Source: Xiphophorus maculatus
Taxonomy: Eukaryota; Chordata; Actinopteri; Cyprinodontiformes; Poeciliidae
Reading direction: 5' to 3'
DNA length: 64,000 bases
Assembly: GCF_002775205.1 (NCBI RefSeq)
Contig: NC_036450.1
Coordinates: forward strand, 8,244,479-8,308,478
Shown here: in pieces, positions 1 through 9,674 of the stretch
Layout of the letters: each line of letters opens with the position of its first letter
How positions within the stretch are numbered: position 1 is the first letter of the stretch
Notes under the pieces: generated by a model
Database searches by the model: none
The model's input: the letters and a program-made list of their open reading frames with translations, nothing else
Told to the model about the DNA's origin: nothing
Made by a program: the position numbers and the translations under genes

Positions 1-1485
1 GAGAAAACTCCAAGGGCAGCCGGCTCACCACCGCTGTGCAAACATAGCTGCTTCCTCCAGGGACTTTCCACATCGCACACAATGAGGTCTGGCCATACTC
101 AGAGCGAGGACCTGCAGAGAAGTGGTGACTGTAGCATTTTTAACTGCTTGAGATTGATAATGCTAAAACTACCGCAAAAATTGGAATAAAGTAGCAGGAG
201 CAAAAGCAGAAAAATGGAGCACCAAGAGTACTGAAAAAAAGCCTGACTTTGGTATGAAACGGAAATATGAATGCAGAGGAAAGACAGAAATAAAAATGCA
301 AAGATAAATATAAAAAATAAAAATAAAATAGAACACTTTTACTGCACAGTGTGTCCCTTTAAAATCTTCCTTTCATTAATATTTAATATGTAACACTTGT
401 ATTGTTGGTTTAAAAGTTAGATTTTTCATGCTTGTTTTCGGGAGTCTACAGCCTTGTGTGAATGTTGTTGTGATCCGTGGGGAGACAGCAACACATTGAG
501 CACAGACCACTGAAGCAAAACTGTTAGCTAAAAGCTGCTAAGACCCTTAAAAATTGCAAGGTCAGATGACTCTCAGTTGGTTTACCTTTAAACAACTTTG
601 TTTTAGTGTGAACGTTGCTGGAGTACCGACACACACACAGACACACGCCCACACACGTACAACAGACTGCTGAAGAAATACCATTTATGTCATAAAAAGT
701 CAAATTCAAACATCATAAAAAGGTCCACTGCACCTGAACAACCCTTGTTCTTAGAGGTGCAAATAAACTGATGCTAATCCTGCCGCAAATTAATTTTTAC
801 CAGCATTATTCCAGTCTGACCCAGTTTCCCCATGTCTTACCTTGCTGTGCATCCTGCCAGACTACACACCACAGCAGCATAAAGGAGATGCACACGAACC
901 CTAGGGCTTGATGAAAGAACTTTCATAATGATAATAAGGATTGACCTCATTCCAGTCTGAAGACTGAGAAGGGGGAGAGGAAGAGGATATTACTGGCTGT
1001 AATTATCTGCTCTCTGTGACTTTAATAGTGCAATGGTATTTCAGTGGAGCCGGCTACTCATCTGTTGATGCTCCAGTCCGGAGCTTCTGTTTGTGTGTAT
1101 AATTATGTCTGCATATCAAGCTTGCAGGTTTTTTTTTTTCACCAATGTGAATGAGGTTCAGCTGCCATAAACAACAGCTGCAAAACTTAGGTAGTGATAA
1201 TGGTCTTGAACAAAAATTAAACTTTTATGAGTTAAAGTTGAAATACTCTTGAATTAATCAAGATTGTTTATAGATATTGATGAAATGACATCATCAATAT
1301 CAGAGAGAAATTCTTGCAAAAGCATTATTCATGCTCTTTGAAATATTTTGTCACATCACCATTAGAAATCTCTTATGTATTTAATTTTAATTTTATTTGA
1401 TATATACAAATAAAGTAGAGGATAACTGTGAAGAAAAAAGAAAACCTGTGAGAGGCTGCTAAGAACTGATGACTGGAGCAGAGCT
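1..1485. other. Non-coding stretch, no gene recognised
   Basis: AT-rich sequence with no convincing exon on either strand. Open frames here are short and lack conserved motifs. A short CA-rich tract lies near 628-660. Confidence 0.5.
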
Positions 1486-1800
1486 TCACCCGGTAGCAGA
1501 ATAATGACCCTAAGCCGATGTCAATGTCCAGCTCTAAATCCAATTTAGAATCTCTTGCAAGACTTGAAAATTGAAATTCACTGACGTTCAAAAAAGCTCT
1601 CCATCAAATCTGACTGAGCTTACATATATTATTCAAAGAATAATGGGCCAAAATTTTAGACTTCTGGCTGTGGAAAGCTCTACTAGCTTTACCAGCTTTG
1701 CACAGTCATTGGTTCTGTAAGATACTGACTCATGGGCGTAGAAAACAAAGGCAATCCACAGTTTGCACATTTTTTATTTCTGCATTAATGAAAAATACAT
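1486..1800 (+). mobile_element. Tc1-like transposase relic (3' part)
   Basis: The plus strand resembles the C-terminal part of the Tc1/mariner transposase gene common in teleosts. A segment matching the 'QQDNDPK' region (aataatgaccctaag, near 1500) is followed by a 'LNPIENLWQDLK'-like stretch (near 1533-1568) and by 'rRSPSNLTEL' (near 1597-1620). The reading frame is broken, so this is a dead fragment. The family assignment is from memory of the repeat, not from a search. Confidence 0.6.
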
Positions 1801-3040
1801 ATACCGGTAGTTGTTTATTTTTTTTCTGTACTATGTGCTTTATTGTGCTGGTGTATCAAAAAAAAAATACTAATAAAATATGTTCAAGTTATATTTGAAT
1901 ATTTTTCCAAGGCACTGTTTTCCATGAAATATCTAAGGTGTTTAAAGATTCTGTGGGCCTCTGTGACTGAAGTCACCCACTCTGACGTATCGATTGTTGG
2001 TAAGGTATGTACAGCCTGTTAGTCTTGAACGCTGAAAGTGCATCAGATACAGTAATGATCATTGTAATTTTAGGCCACAATGAATATATGTACTCCAGAT
2101 ATTTGCTTAAATTTGATACAATTTCATAAGACCGAAGTTCATCCAGTAAAGCTTTGCTAAAAAGGCTGGACACAGATCTGACTGAGTATTCATAGGATAC
2201 ACCTCTCTAACATACCAATGCTGCCCTTTGTGCAGGAAGAGCAATGCCTCACTAGAATTAGGTCTGACAGGGTTATTTCATTTGGGTACTGTGGGTGGAC
2301 CAATAAAGGGGAAAAGGATGAAATTAATAGAGGAGATTCTTTCTCTCATATACATCTAGAAGATTTTCCATTAGCAAAAGAGGAGATGAGAAAAAGTGAG
2401 AGGTATTTTACAATAATGGCGCTGACTTTCCTGTTATTTTGCAAATTATTCATTTTCAGAAAGTCCTTTTAAGTCTTATCCGATTTTTTGCTGCTCAGTG
2501 ATTTGACATGATGAGAAAATTGTTACAGCAAGAGAATCAGAGGGGACTCAGTATTTCACATGGAATTCAAGGGATTGGAGGAGATCTGGCTCTCTATGAA
2601 ACCATGTTTAACCTCTCAGGTGTCATGTTTTAAATAAAACCAAAACCGCGAGACACATTACCGGTTGAAGCCAGATATCTATATACACTTTTTGACAACA
2701 CACAAAATCCTTTTAGTTGTTATTGTATGATTTTAAATAAGTCTAAACTTTTCCTGTTTTAGGTTAGTTGGGATTACTGAAATTTTGAAACAATATATAT
2801 GCATCATAACTTGCCTATCCATCCATCTATGATCATTAGAATATAAGTTTTTTTATTTAGATACATTTCATTTTCATGTCAATCAGTTTATTTTTTCACG
2901 TAAGCAATAACCTTTGGGTATATTTTTCTTTTTCAAATCAGTAACTGAATGGGACAAACATTCATCATAGGTGAGACGAGATAAGATCTCATTCAATCTC
3001 AAATTTGCATTGATAAAATTAGGCCAGTGTACTTGATATG

Positions 3041-3067
3041 TTTGTTCCTGAAGATGTCAGGAACAAA
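3041..3067. repeat. Perfect hairpin, 11-bp stem
   Basis: Arms TTTGTTCCTGA (3041-3051) and TCAGGAACAAA (3057-3067) are exact reverse complements around a 5-base loop. Together with the hairpin 30 bases downstream it forms a matched pair sharing the TTCCTGA/TCAGGAA core. Confidence 0.9.
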
Positions 3068-3097
3068 TGTTGTTTTATAGATATAATCATTATCAAT

Positions 3098-3128
3098 CTG
3101 TTTCCTGATGGGTAACATCAGGAAACAG
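3098..3128. repeat. Perfect hairpin, 13-bp stem
   Basis: Arms CTGTTTCCTGATG (3098-3110) and CATCAGGAAACAG (3116-3128) are exact reverse complements around a 5-base loop (ggtaa). No U-run follows and there is no context for a terminator; the role is unknown. Confidence 0.9.
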
Positions 3129-3863
3129 TATTCGATCCAAATTGTATCAAACTTGAATTAGTCACATTAATGCTGAAAAATAGTTGTTTTTGAGTAGTTA
3201 GACTGGAGTTATATATGTAAGTATTAGCGAAACACAATGCCATCTTCAAAGCAATTATAAAGCCTCTGCTTGCGCTCTAAATCAAAACAGCTTTGGTAAT
3301 TAAACCAAATTGTAAGTAATAGTTTAAAGATTGTTTGCTAGTTAAGAAAGTGAAATCACAATGTGATAAAACAAGTTTTGGATATGCTTTGTGAGCTTGC
3401 TTCTAATTTGCCATTTTTCACCATAATAAAGGAAGTGTATACGATGTGCTTTTAAAATATTTCTGCTTTGTCTTGCTAAAGTTTTAAAGCTGAGTTGCAT
3501 GTGAAAAACACACCCACTCATAAACGCTTATATTCTTGTATTGCTATTTCCTCTAAAAAAAATTAGCAAAATGTTGGAAAAGACCTTCACACATTGGAGA
3601 CAGCTTTTTCCACAAGAAGATAATGAATTTTAACAACCTTTTATTTCATAATGTCTTATTTCTTGAGAGCTGGATAACCAAATACACCTTTGAAATTATG
3701 ACAATGTTAAATAATTACCGCCACATAAGTTTTAATTCAAAGTCTGTTTATATTCATCAGAATTACTTTTTGTCTACAAACCTGCCCTGGAAAGAGAAGT
3801 TGAGAAAATGACAAAGGAACAACGTGAAGCCGCAAACATAAATGGGAAGAGCATTAAATATGT

Positions 3864-3868
3864 GTTCC
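3864..3868. repeat. Target site duplication, left copy (GTTCC)
   Basis: GTTCC directly precedes the 5' LTR and is repeated exactly at 9208-9212 directly after the 3' LTR. A 5-bp duplication is usual for Ty3/gypsy integrases. Confidence 0.92.
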
Positions 3869-3994
3869 TGTCAGGATCGGCAGGTGCGACTATTCTTCTG
3901 ATTTCCTCCTAGGTGGTGTCCTCGAGTCTATGGGCGTTGCCACACGCCCTTCCCACAGGCGCGTTTTGGCGCACCTGTGGGTAATCAGCGAGCG

Positions 3995-4002
3995 CATAAG
4001 AG
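3995..4002 (+). promoter_or_regulatory. TATA-like box of the LTR promoter
   Basis: CATAAGAG lies about 30 bases upstream of 4026, where the self-primer sequence starts. The spacing fits an RNA polymerase II start at or next to 4026. The same box recurs in the 3' LTR at 8825-8832. Confidence 0.55.
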
Positions 4003-4025
4003 GAGCGGATCCCCGGCACCTCGCT

Positions 4026-4036
4026 GCCAGAGTGTT
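4026..4036 (+). promoter_or_regulatory. Predicted RNA 5' end and self-primer (11 nt)
   Basis: GCCAGAGTGTT is the exact reverse complement of AACACTCTGGC at 4379-4389, just downstream of the 5' LTR. In Tf1-type elements the first 11 bases of the RNA fold back on the primer-binding site and are cleaved to prime reverse transcription. Here the match is exactly 11 bases, with mismatches on both sides, and sits about 30 bases after a TATA-like box. The RNA start itself is inferred. Confidence 0.75.
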
Positions 4037-4305
4037 GTCGTCTTTCGGTATACCTGGTTCTAGAGCAAGGTGGAGTTCGAGTTTGTTGCACTTATTTATC
4101 CAGCCTGTCTTTCTTATTATCCCTAGGCGCCTGACGTCCTGAGGTCTCACGAGTCATGTGAGCTCCCCAGCCTCGCAGAAAATCTGGAGTATTCGTTCCT
4201 GCCTGTGCCGTCCTGTGCGCTGTGCCCACCGAGCGTGTCCTTCCAGCCATCGAATCCCCCTCCCAGACCAAGCCCCCCTGTGCCGAGCTACTTCTGATTA
4301 TTGTG

Positions 4306-4311
4306 AATAAA
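4306..4311 (+). terminator. Poly(A) signal of the LTR
   Basis: AATAAA in the LTR; the working copy is its duplicate at 9136-9141 in the 3' LTR. Cleavage 15-25 bases downstream would put the end of R near 4325-4335. Confidence 0.6.
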
Positions 4312-4371
4312 GCCTTGAACGGTTCTCCTGAGAGTGATCTTTGCATGTGGGTTCGGAAGATCCAAACAAAC

Positions 4372-5379
4372 ATGACAGAACACTCTGGCCACACGAACCC
4401 AGCAGACGCTCTCAGGCAGACCATAGCGGAGCAGCATTCCCTGATCCAATCTCATGAGGTGGTCCTCCGTGCTCTAAGTGAAAGGCAGGAGGAGACCAAC
4501 CAGCGCCTGGATCAACTAGCCAGTTTGCTCCGAGACCTCCAGCCTACTCAGCCACCCCAACGCACGGAGGAGTCAGAGGCGGCTGCGCCCGCCGTACAGC
4601 AGATGAGTCCGATTCACGATGTCAGAGCCCCCACTCCAGAGAAGTTTTCGGGTGAGCAAGGAGGCTGTGGAGGCTTTCTACTACAGTGCTCCCTGTCTTT
4701 TAACCGATCTCCCCTAGCCTACCCCCATGACGAAGCTAAGATTTCGTTTGTGCTCGGACTGCTCACAGGCAAAGCGCTGAGATGGGCGGAGGCGCGGTTT
4801 AGCGGACCAACAGAATTTGGATGCTCCTTTTTGGAATTCGTTGAGGAGTTTAAATTAGTATTTGGCCACACGGCAGATCAAACGAGTATATCTCGCAACC
4901 TGTGGAAGTTAAGGCAGGGGCCAAGATCAGTTGCTGAATTTTCCATCGAGTTCCGCACCCTGGCGGCAGCTTCTGATTGGAACAGCGGCGCACTTAAGAG
5001 CGCATTTTTCCACGCGCTAAACGACCAAATAAAGGACGAGTTAGCGCCGTTAGATGAGCCGCGCTCCTTAAACGAGCTTATCACCCTCGCTACCCGTCTC
5101 GATCATCGACTTAGAGAAAGGAGGAGTCAAGGAGGGGAGAGGCAAGCGGCCAGGGTTCACTTGTTCACCCCCCAGCGGTCCCCGCAGCTGTCGTTGCCCA
5201 GAACCACACCTCCAGACCCCGAGCCGATGCAGATCGGGCGAACCCGTTTGACACCGGAGGAGAAGCAGCGACGCAGAGAGTTGAACCAGTGTATTTATTG
5301 TGGGAAGATGGGCCATTTTATCGCTACCTGTCCGGTTCGCCCAAACCCTCAGGTCCGTCAGCCGGAGTGGGGAAACTGA
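4372..5379 (+). CDS. gag: gag capsid/nucleocapsid polyprotein of the chromovirus
   Basis: 335 aa structural protein that packages the retrotransposon RNA into cytoplasmic particles. I start it at ATG 4372, which has A at -3 and lies in the last six bases of the 5' LTR. An in-frame ATG at 4345 (weak context) would add nine residues, and the open frame runs back to a GTG at 4222. The N-terminal quarter is charged and glutamine-rich, likely coiled coil. The middle matches a gypsy-type capsid ([13 protein letters not shown]; '[10 protein letters not shown]'-like segment). Near the C-terminus, residues 307-320 form a CCHC zinc knuckle (CX2CX4HX4C) for RNA binding. The stop TGA (5377-5379) directly follows the slippery heptamer used to make Gag-Pol. 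No internal stop is present. Confidence 0.92.
   Translation: MTEHSGHTNPADALRQTIAEQHSLIQSHEVVLRALSERQEETNQRLDQLASLLRDLQPTQPPQRTEESEAAAPAVQQMSPIHDVRAPTPEKFSGEQGGCGGFLLQCSLSFNRSPLAYPHDEAKISFVLGLLTGKALRWAEARFSGPTEFGCSFLEFVEEFKLVFGHTADQTSISRNLWKLRQGPRSVAEFSIEFRTLAAASDWNSGALKSAFFHALNDQIKDELAPLDEPRSLNELITLATRLDHRLRERRSQGGERQAARVHLFTPQRSPQLSLPRTTPPDPEPMQIGRTRLTPEEKQRRRELNQCIYCGKMGHFIATCPVRPNPQVRQPEWGN
4379..4389 (+). promoter_or_regulatory. Primer-binding site, self-priming type
   Basis: AACACTCTGGC starts two bases after the LTR end. It pairs perfectly with 4026-4036 of the same RNA. I found no convincing match to a tRNA 3' end: the only nearby TGG (4386-4388) is followed by bases that do not read as a tRNA acceptor and T-arm. 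The site lies inside the gag reading frame (codons 3-6 counted from ATG 4372). Confidence 0.75.
5370..5376 (+). promoter_or_regulatory. -1 ribosomal frameshift site GGGAAAC
   Basis: The heptamer reads G GGA AAC in the gag frame and GGG AAA C in the pol frame, the classic X XXY YYZ slippery pattern, directly followed by the gag stop codon. The pol frame is exactly -1 to gag and overlaps it from 5289 to 5379. The same heptamer serves the sushi-derived mammalian gene PEG10. A downstream pseudoknot was not resolved by eye. Confidence 0.85.
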
Positions 5380-8300
5380 CGGACCGTGAAGGCATCACAT
5401 CATCTCCCCACATCTCATTGCCTGCCACGCTGCTGTTTAACAATGATTCTATGCCGCTTTCGGCACTCATTGACTCTGGGTGTGAGCGCAGCCTCATAGA
5501 TCAATCGCTAGTTCACCAAGCCCGGATTAAAACTGTTAAGCTTCCTGTTCCGTTCAGTGTCTCTGCTCTTAACGGTAAGCCTTTACCTAATATTACCCAC
5601 AAGACGGTACCGCTCCAACTCATCGTATCAGGTAACCATCACGAAACCATTTCATTTTTTGTATTTCCCTCGGCTCAGTCGCCTGTAGTCTTGGGTTCCA
5701 GCTGGTTGCAGCTTCACAATCCACATATAAACTGGTCACTGAATCGTGTGGAATCCTGGTCTACTAAATGTCTATCCTCCTGTCTGCAGTCAGCCGTCCC
5801 CCCAAACCCATCCACGGCGGGGCGAGAGGGAGCGGATCCCGTAGATCTCTCCAACGTCCCCGAGGAGTATCACGACCTAAAACAGGTATTCAGTAAAGAC
5901 AGGGCGCTCACCCTACCCCCACACCGACCGTACGACTGCGCCGTTGAACTTCTCCCAGGGGCCCCGCTCCCCTCCAGCCGCCTATATAATATTTCCAAGC
6001 CAGAACGGCAAGCTATGGAAAAATATATAAGCGAGTCGTTAGCAGCGGGTCTCATTAGACACTCCTCTTCACCGTTGGGAGCGGGCTTCTTTTTTGTCAG
6101 TAAGAAGGATGGGTCGCTCCGCCCATGTATAGACTATAGGGGACTAAATCAGATCACTGTTAAAAATAAATACCCTCTTCCCCTAATCGCTTCGGCATTT
6201 GAACCCGTACAAGAGGCGACTGTTTTTTCCAAGCTTGATCTCCGTAATGCCTACCATCTTGTCCGCATTCGTCAGGGCGATGAATGGAAGACGGCGTTTA
6301 AAACCCCGCTGGGCCACTTCGAGTACTTAGTGATGCCATTCGGCTTGTCCAATTCAGCGGCAGTCTTTCAGGCTCTGATAAACGACGTCCTCCGTGATTT
6401 TTTGAATGTATTTGTTTTTGTCTATCTAGACGATATTTTGATCTACTCCCGAGACATAGAGACGCACCGCGAGCACGTTCGTTCGGTCCTCCAGCGCCTC
6501 CTAGAGAACCGTCTTTTCATTAAGGCTGAGAAATGCGAATTCCATAGATCCTCGATCTCCTTTCTGGGGTACATCCTAGAAAGAGGCCAAGTCCGCCCTG
6601 ACCCCGAGAGAATTAAGGCAGTCATGGACTGGTCGACCCCGAGCTCACGTAAGCAGCTTCAAAGGTTCCTAGGATTTGCAAATTTCTACAGGCGCTTTAT
6701 TAGGAATTACAGTCAGCTCGCAGCCCCGTTAACAGCGCTGACTTCCACCAGAGTCGCCTTCACCTGGACGGAAGAGGCGGACCGGGCGTTCACGGAGTTA
6801 AAGGGGAGGTTCGCCCAAGCACCTATTCTGATCCAACCAGATCCCCAGAGACAGTTTGTCCTTGAGGTGGACGCCTCTGATACGGGAGTGGGTGCTGTGC
6901 TCTCCCAACGCTCAGTCCCAGATGAGAAACTGCATCCCTGTGCCTTTTTCTCCCGTAAACTTTCCCCAGCAGAGAAGAACTACGAGGTGGGAGACAGGGA
7001 ACTTTTGGCCATAAAGCTAGCCTTAGAGGAGTGGAGGCATTGGTTAGAAGGTGCAGAACACCCTGTGTTAGTTTGGACAGATCATAGAAATCTTTCCTAC
7101 TTACAAACCGCTAGACGCCTCAACTCTCGGCAGTCCAGATGGTCGTTGTTTTTCTCGCGCTTTAATCTGATTATCTCCTACCGTCCTGGCTCTAAGAACA
7201 TCAAGCCGGATGCCCTCTCCCGCCAACACTCCTCGGATGACTCACAAGGAGTTCTGGGCCTCATCCTACCGTCCAGCTGTACTATAGGGGCCCTCACCTG
7301 GGAGATCTTAGATCAGGTTAACAGGGCTCTTCAGGTTGAGCCTGCTCCTAGAAACTGTCCCGCTAATAAGACGTATGTTCCTTCCTCTGTCCGTCCTCAC
7401 CTTATTCGGTGGTTTCACTCCTCCAAATTTTCCGCCCACCCTGGAATCAGCAGAACCATTTCTCTCGCCTCACGCCGTTTCTGGTGGCCTTCTATGCATA
7501 AGGACGTCAAGGAATACGTATTAGCTTGTCAGGTCTGCGCCCGCAATAAACCATGTAACCGAGCTCCCGCTGGCCTGCTTCAACCTCTGCAGATCCCTGG
7601 ACGTCCGTGGGCGCATATAGCTTTGGATTTTGTCACAGGACTTCCCCCGTCACAAGGTATGACTACGATCATTACCATAATCGACCGATTTTCTAAAGCG
7701 TGTCATCTCGTTCCCCTCAGGAGGCTCCCATCCGCGTTCCAAACGGCACAACTCCTCACCAAGCACGTCTTCCGTCTGCACGGCATCCCCACGGAGATCT
7801 TGTCTGATCGGGGACCCCAGTTTATTTCTCGGGTATGGAGACAGTTCTGCCACGCACTTAACGCTAAAGTGGCACTTACCTCAGGCTATCATCCTCAGTC
7901 CAATGGTCAGGTGGAACGGATGAACCAGGAACTCGAGTCCGCTCTCCGATGCCTTTCTTCGTCGAACCCGTCAGACTGGTGCAAGTACATTCCATGGGTC
8001 GAATACGCGCACAATTGTCACATCTCAACCGCTACAGGACGCTCTCCTTTCGAGGTTTCCCTGGGATATCAGCCGCCCCTCTTTCCCACCGATGAGAGGG
8101 ACATCTCCGTTGCATCCGTTAGGCACCACATTCAGCGCTGTCGACGGGTCTGGTCTGCTACTATCTCTGCTCTGCAGCGTACCGGGCGTCGCAACCGTCA
8201 TTTTGCTGATCGTAGGCGCACACCGGGTCCTCAATACTCGCCGGGACAAGAGGTTTGGCTCTCCTCTCGGAACATTCCATTCAGGTCCACCCCTAGGAAG

Positions 8301-8687
8301 CTAGCCCCTCGCTTCATAGGTCCCTTTGTTATTGAATCTATAATCAGCCCCACCGCAGTCCGTCTGCAGCTTCCCTCCAGTCTCAGGGTACATCCTACTT
8401 TCCATGTGTCTCAGTTGAAACCAGTTCTCTCTAGCACTCTGTGCCCTCCAACCGAACCCCCTCCTCCCGCCCGAGACCGACGGGGTCACCCCTTGTACAA
8501 GGTCAGCAGGGTTATTGATTCTCGCCGCCGAGGAAGGGGCTGGCAGTACTTAGTGGACTGGGAGGGTTATGGCCCGGAACACCGCCAGTGGGTTCCCCGT
8601 TCCTTTATCTGTGACGCCTCCCTTGTTTCTGCTTATCGCGCCTCTCTCCCCACTACCTCGGCCGGACCGCCAGGAGGCGGTCGTTGA
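5370..8687 (+). CDS. pol: pol polyprotein: protease, RT, RNase H, integrase, chromodomain
   Basis: About 1103 aa are added after the -1 frameshift, giving a Gag-Pol of about 1438 aa; the open frame itself spans 5289-8687. Order of domains: aspartic protease with DSG triad (5472-5480); reverse transcriptase with [23 protein letters not shown] and catalytic YLDD (6423-6434); RNase H with [12 protein letters not shown] and TDHRNL; integrase with an HHCC zinc finger (first His 7416, CxxC 7527-7538) and a DDE core ([24 protein letters not shown]); and a C-terminal chromodomain at about 8487-8613. All catalytic residues I can identify are present and there is no stop codon, so the enzyme set looks functional. 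A usual 'NAP' in the RT motif is replaced by 'NSA'. The stop codon overlaps the purine tract before the 3' LTR. Confidence 0.95.
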   Translation, partial: GKLTDREGITSSPHISLPATLLFNNDSMPLSALIDSGCERSLIDQSLVHQARIKTVKLPVPFSVSALNGKPLPNITHKTVPLQLIVSGNHHETISFFVFPSAQSPVVLGSSWLQLHNPHINWSLNRVESWSTKCLSSCLQSAVPPNPSTAGREGADPVDLSNVPEEYHDLKQVFSKDRALTLPPHRPYDCAVELLPGAPLPSSRLYNISKPERQAMEKYISESLAAGLIRHSSSPLGAGFFFVSKKDGSLRPCIDYRGLNQITVKNKYPLPLIASAFEPVQEATVFSKLDLRNAYHLVRIRQGDEWKTAFKTPLGHFEYLVMPFGLSNSAAVFQALINDVLRDFLNVFVFVYLDDILIYSRDIETHREHVRSVLQRLLENRLFIKAEKCEFHRSSISFLGYILERGQVRPDPERIKAVMDWSTPSSRKQLQRFLGFANFYRRFIRNYSQLAAPLTALTSTRVAFTWTEEADRAFTELKGRFAQAPILIQPDPQRQFVLEVDASDTGVGAVLSQRSVPDEKLHPCAFFSRKLSPAEKNYEVGDRELLAIKLALEEWRHWLEGAEHPVLVWTDHRNLSYLQTARRLNSRQSRWSLFFSRFNLIISYRPGSKNIKPDALSRQHSSDDSQGVLGLILPSSCTIGALTWEILDQVNRALQVEPAPRNCPANKTYVPSSVRPHLIRWFHSSKFSAHPGISRTISLASRRFWWPSMHKDVKEYVLACQVCARNKPCNRAPAGLLQPLQIPGRPWAHIALDFVTGLPPSQGMTTIITIIDRFSKACHLVPLRRLPSAFQTAQLLTKHVFRLHGIPTEILSDRGPQFISRVWRQFCHALNAKVALTSGYHPQSNGQVERMNQELESALRCLSSSNPSDWCKYIPWVEYAHNCHISTATGRSPFEVSLGYQPPLFPTDERDISVASVRHHIQRCRRVWSATISALQRTGRRNRHFADRRRTPGPQYSPGQEVWLSSRNIPFRSTPRKLAPRFIGPFVIESIISPTAVRLQLPSSLRVHPTFHVSQLKPVLSSTLCPPTEPPPPARDRRGHPLYKVSRVIDSRRRGRGWQYLVDWEGYGPEHRQWVPRSFICDASLVSAYRASLPTTSAGPPGGGR
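8487..8613 (+). other. Chromodomain at the integrase C-terminus
   Basis: The segment from [11 protein letters not shown] to the WVPRSFI region has the HP1-like fold signature: Y at the start, LVDWEGYG in the middle, and a W near the end. The aromatic residues that form the methyl-lysine cage in HP1-type domains appear to be present. In chromoviruses this module steers integration to chromatin; here that role is inferred. Confidence 0.85.
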
Positions 8688-8695
8688 GGGGGGGA
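8686..8695 (+). promoter_or_regulatory. Polypurine tract (plus-strand primer)
   Basis: GAGGGGGGGA followed by TGA lies immediately upstream of the 3' LTR start (8699). Such a purine run resists RNase H and primes plus-strand DNA synthesis in LTR retrotransposons. Confidence 0.8.
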
Positions 8696-8698
8696 TGA

Positions 8699-9207
8699 TG
8701 TCAGGATCGGCAGGTGCGACTATTCTTCTGATTTCCTCCTAGGTGGTGTCCTCGAGTCTATGGGCGTTGCCACACGCCCTTCCCACAGGCGCGTTTTGGC
8801 GCACCTGTGGGTAATCAGCGAGCGCATAAGAGGAGCGGATCCCCGGCACCTCGCTGCCAGAGTGTTGTCGTCTTTCGGTATACCTGGTTCTAGAGCAAGG
8901 TGGAGTTCGAGTTTGTTGCACTTATTTATCCAGCCTGTCTTTCTTATTATCCCTAGGCGCCTGACGTCCTGAGGTCTCACGAGTCATGTGAGCTCCCCAG
9001 CCTCGCAGAAAATCTGGAGTATTCGTTCCTGCCTGTGCCGTCCTGTGCGCTGTGCCCACCGAGCGTGTCCTTCCAGCCATCGAATCCCCCTCCCAGACCA
9101 AGCCCCCCTGTGCCGAGCTACTTCTGATTATTGTGAATAAAGCCTTGAACGGTTCTCCTGAGAGTGATCTTTGCATGTGGGTTCGGAAGATCCAAACAAA
9201 CATGACA
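8699..9207 (+). repeat. 3' LTR (509 bp)
   Basis: Same length as the 5' LTR and, by eye, the same sequence. It carries the duplicate TATA-like box (8825-8832), R start (8856-8866) and AATAAA (9136-9141) that would end the element's transcript. It ends ...CATGACA, followed by the GTTCC target duplication. Confidence 0.96.
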
Positions 9208-9212
9208 GTTCC
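9208..9212. repeat. Target site duplication, right copy (GTTCC)
   Basis: Exact repeat of 3864-3868, marking the right edge of the LTR element. Confidence 0.92.
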
Positions 9213-9674
9213 AAACCGCAAACTAATAACTTACAGGCAACAATAACAAGCGCTCCATCGCTAAGTACTAGTCCTTAATTTGCTTTTCATCGTTGCTCGA
9301 GTTACATTTATTATTGATCGGATGCAAATGTTGTTAATTACAGTTGATAAAGGAACCAATACATGCTTCAAAACACATGCCTGACAGCAAACACTCAAAC
9401 AGTGTCCCGCATGATCAATAGAAATTAAATAATAGTCCAGTTTAATTTATTTTCTTTTCTGAAATACACAGAGATTGTGCATATTGTCATAAAATGCTAA
9501 CATTTGCAGTAGCGCATGTTTTTGTGATACAAAAGGAAAAAAAATGCTTCCATGATAAACAAATAAAAAAATTTTTTTCCACCAATATTAAAATATATAC
9601 CAACTAGATTGAGCAAACCTGCTTGGAGGAAAATGACAAAAAGTGTGCCATCTTTTTTGGTAATTGTATCTTGA
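9213..9674. other. AT-rich non-coding stretch
   Basis: No exon, RNA gene or recognisable repeat seen. Confidence 0.5.

Larger units (their letters stand above)
1801..3863. other. Non-coding stretch with two perfect hairpins
   Basis: No gene recognised. The only clear structure is a pair of perfect short inverted repeats at 3041-3067 and 3098-3128, listed separately. Open frames such as 2218-2472 have no recognisable motif and I do not support them as genes. Confidence 0.5.
3869..4377 (+). repeat. 5' LTR (509 bp)
   Basis: Begins TGTCAGGATCGG and ends AACATGACA. It matches 8699-9207 with no difference found by eye over 509 bases (offset 4830). It holds a TATA-like CATAAGAG (3995-4002), a predicted RNA start near 4026, and a poly(A) signal AATAAA (4306-4311). 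U3 is therefore about 157 bp, R about 300 bp, and U5 about 45-50 bp. Open frames on either strand inside the LTR recur at the same offset in the 3' copy and are not genes. Confidence 0.96.
3869..9207 (+). mobile_element. Intact Ty3/gypsy chromovirus LTR retrotransposon
   Basis: A complete 5339-bp element: 5' LTR 3869-4377, self-complementary primer site 4379-4389, gag 4372-5379, -1 frameshift site 5370-5376, pol to 8687, purine tract 8686-8695, 3' LTR 8699-9207. It is bounded by TG...CA ends and a GTTCC target duplication. Domain order is gag (zinc knuckle), protease, reverse transcriptase, RNase H, integrase, chromodomain. Integrase after RNase H is the Ty3/gypsy order. The chromodomain and self-priming design place it near the Tf1/sushi chromoviruses. 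The LTRs look identical by eye and both reading frames are open, so the insertion is recent and may still be active. It is visibly richer in GC than its surroundings. I see no envelope gene. Confidence 0.96.

Noticed and set aside
4222..4371. Longer gag starting at GTG 4222
   Set aside because: Non-ATG start in U5/R with no support; ATG 4372 has a good context.
4386..4400. tRNA-type primer-binding site starting TGG after the 5' LTR
   Set aside because: Its complement does not read as a tRNA acceptor and T-arm; the exact 11-base self-match next to it explains priming better.
3890..4424. Open frames on both strands in the 5' LTR (e.g. 86 aa and 110 aa minus, 70 aa plus), repeated at 8720-9221
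   Set aside because: They recur at the same offset only because the LTR is duplicated; no protein motif.
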